Positions 5,083 to 5,128 of a stretch of 5,128 nucleotides of DNA are shown one piece after another. Every line of letters begins with the position of its first letter. Position 1 is the stretch's first letter. This stretch comes from Acidimicrobiia bacterium. Its GTDB lineage: Bacteria; Actinomycetota; Acidimicrobiia; Acidimicrobiales; Ilumatobacteraceae. The position numbers were made by a program, and so were the translations under genes. The notes under the pieces were generated by a model. The model was not told where the DNA came from. It saw only the letters and a program-made list of their open reading frames with translations, and did not search any database. The DNA lies in NCBI GenBank assembly GCA_010025655.1, contig RGSV01000095.1, forward strand, positions 1-5,128, written 5' to 3'.

Positions 5083-5128
5083 CGCGCGGGGTGCTACGGC
5101 ATCAAGCCGACGTGCCTCACGACCGACA

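Noticed and set aside
1..5128. Mobile element, CRISPR array, tRNA or defence system
   Set aside because: I looked for terminal inverted repeats, regularly spaced repeats, cloverleaf-like segments and transposase, integrase or nuclease motifs, and saw none.

Overview
The window looks like a compact, high-GC chromosomal segment from an actinobacterium, possibly of the Acidimicrobiia type. This lineage call is inferred from gene content, not from a marker gene. The pointers are two adjacent genes of families tied to mycothiol (the thiol of Actinobacteria), frequent GTG/TTG starts, few Shine-Dalgarno sequences, and genes joined by 4-nt start/stop overlaps. No rRNA, tRNA, CRISPR array, transposase or phage gene is visible. 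No stretch over 300 bases lacks a gene.

Layout. Positions 1-464 (+) are the C-terminal part of a UDP-glucose 4-epimerase (galE) that begins outside the window. A perfect 7-bp stem at 469-486 separates it from a convergent two-gene minus-strand unit. That unit is a 63-residue protein of unknown function (1427-1236) followed, through a GTGA overlap, by an alpha/beta-hydrolase-fold protein (1239-496). The hydrolase has Asn where the catalytic Ser is expected. Only 27 bp (1428-1454) lie between this unit and a divergent plus-strand operon, so the two units must share overlapping promoter DNA.

The plus-strand operon runs from 1455 to about 4717. It starts with a DsbA-fold oxidoreductase of the Rv2466c type (1455-2135) whose active site is CPYA, so the second cysteine is missing. 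It is coupled by ATGA to a DinB/maleylpyruvate-isomerase-type, probably mycothiol-dependent enzyme (2132-2938). Then comes an 86-codon frame (2960-3220) and a large two-domain family 2 glycosyltransferase (3221-4717). The last two share one reading frame and are separated only by a TAG codon followed directly by TTG, so they may be a single gene of about 585 codons.

After a 29-bp spacer made largely of a GCGCC tandem repeat, a convergent minus-strand gene (5082-4747, frame open to the window edge) encodes a small acidic helical protein built from two copies of a roughly 42-residue unit.

How the genes fit together. GalE and the glycosyltransferase both suit cell-surface polysaccharide synthesis. 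The DsbA-like and DinB-like proteins suit low-molecular-weight-thiol redox or conjugation chemistry. I see no proof that these two themes are linked beyond sharing an operon. The points most worth checking are the in-frame TAG, the altered catalytic residues in the hydrolase and the DsbA-like protein, the very short divergent promoter region, and the internal duplication in the last gene.
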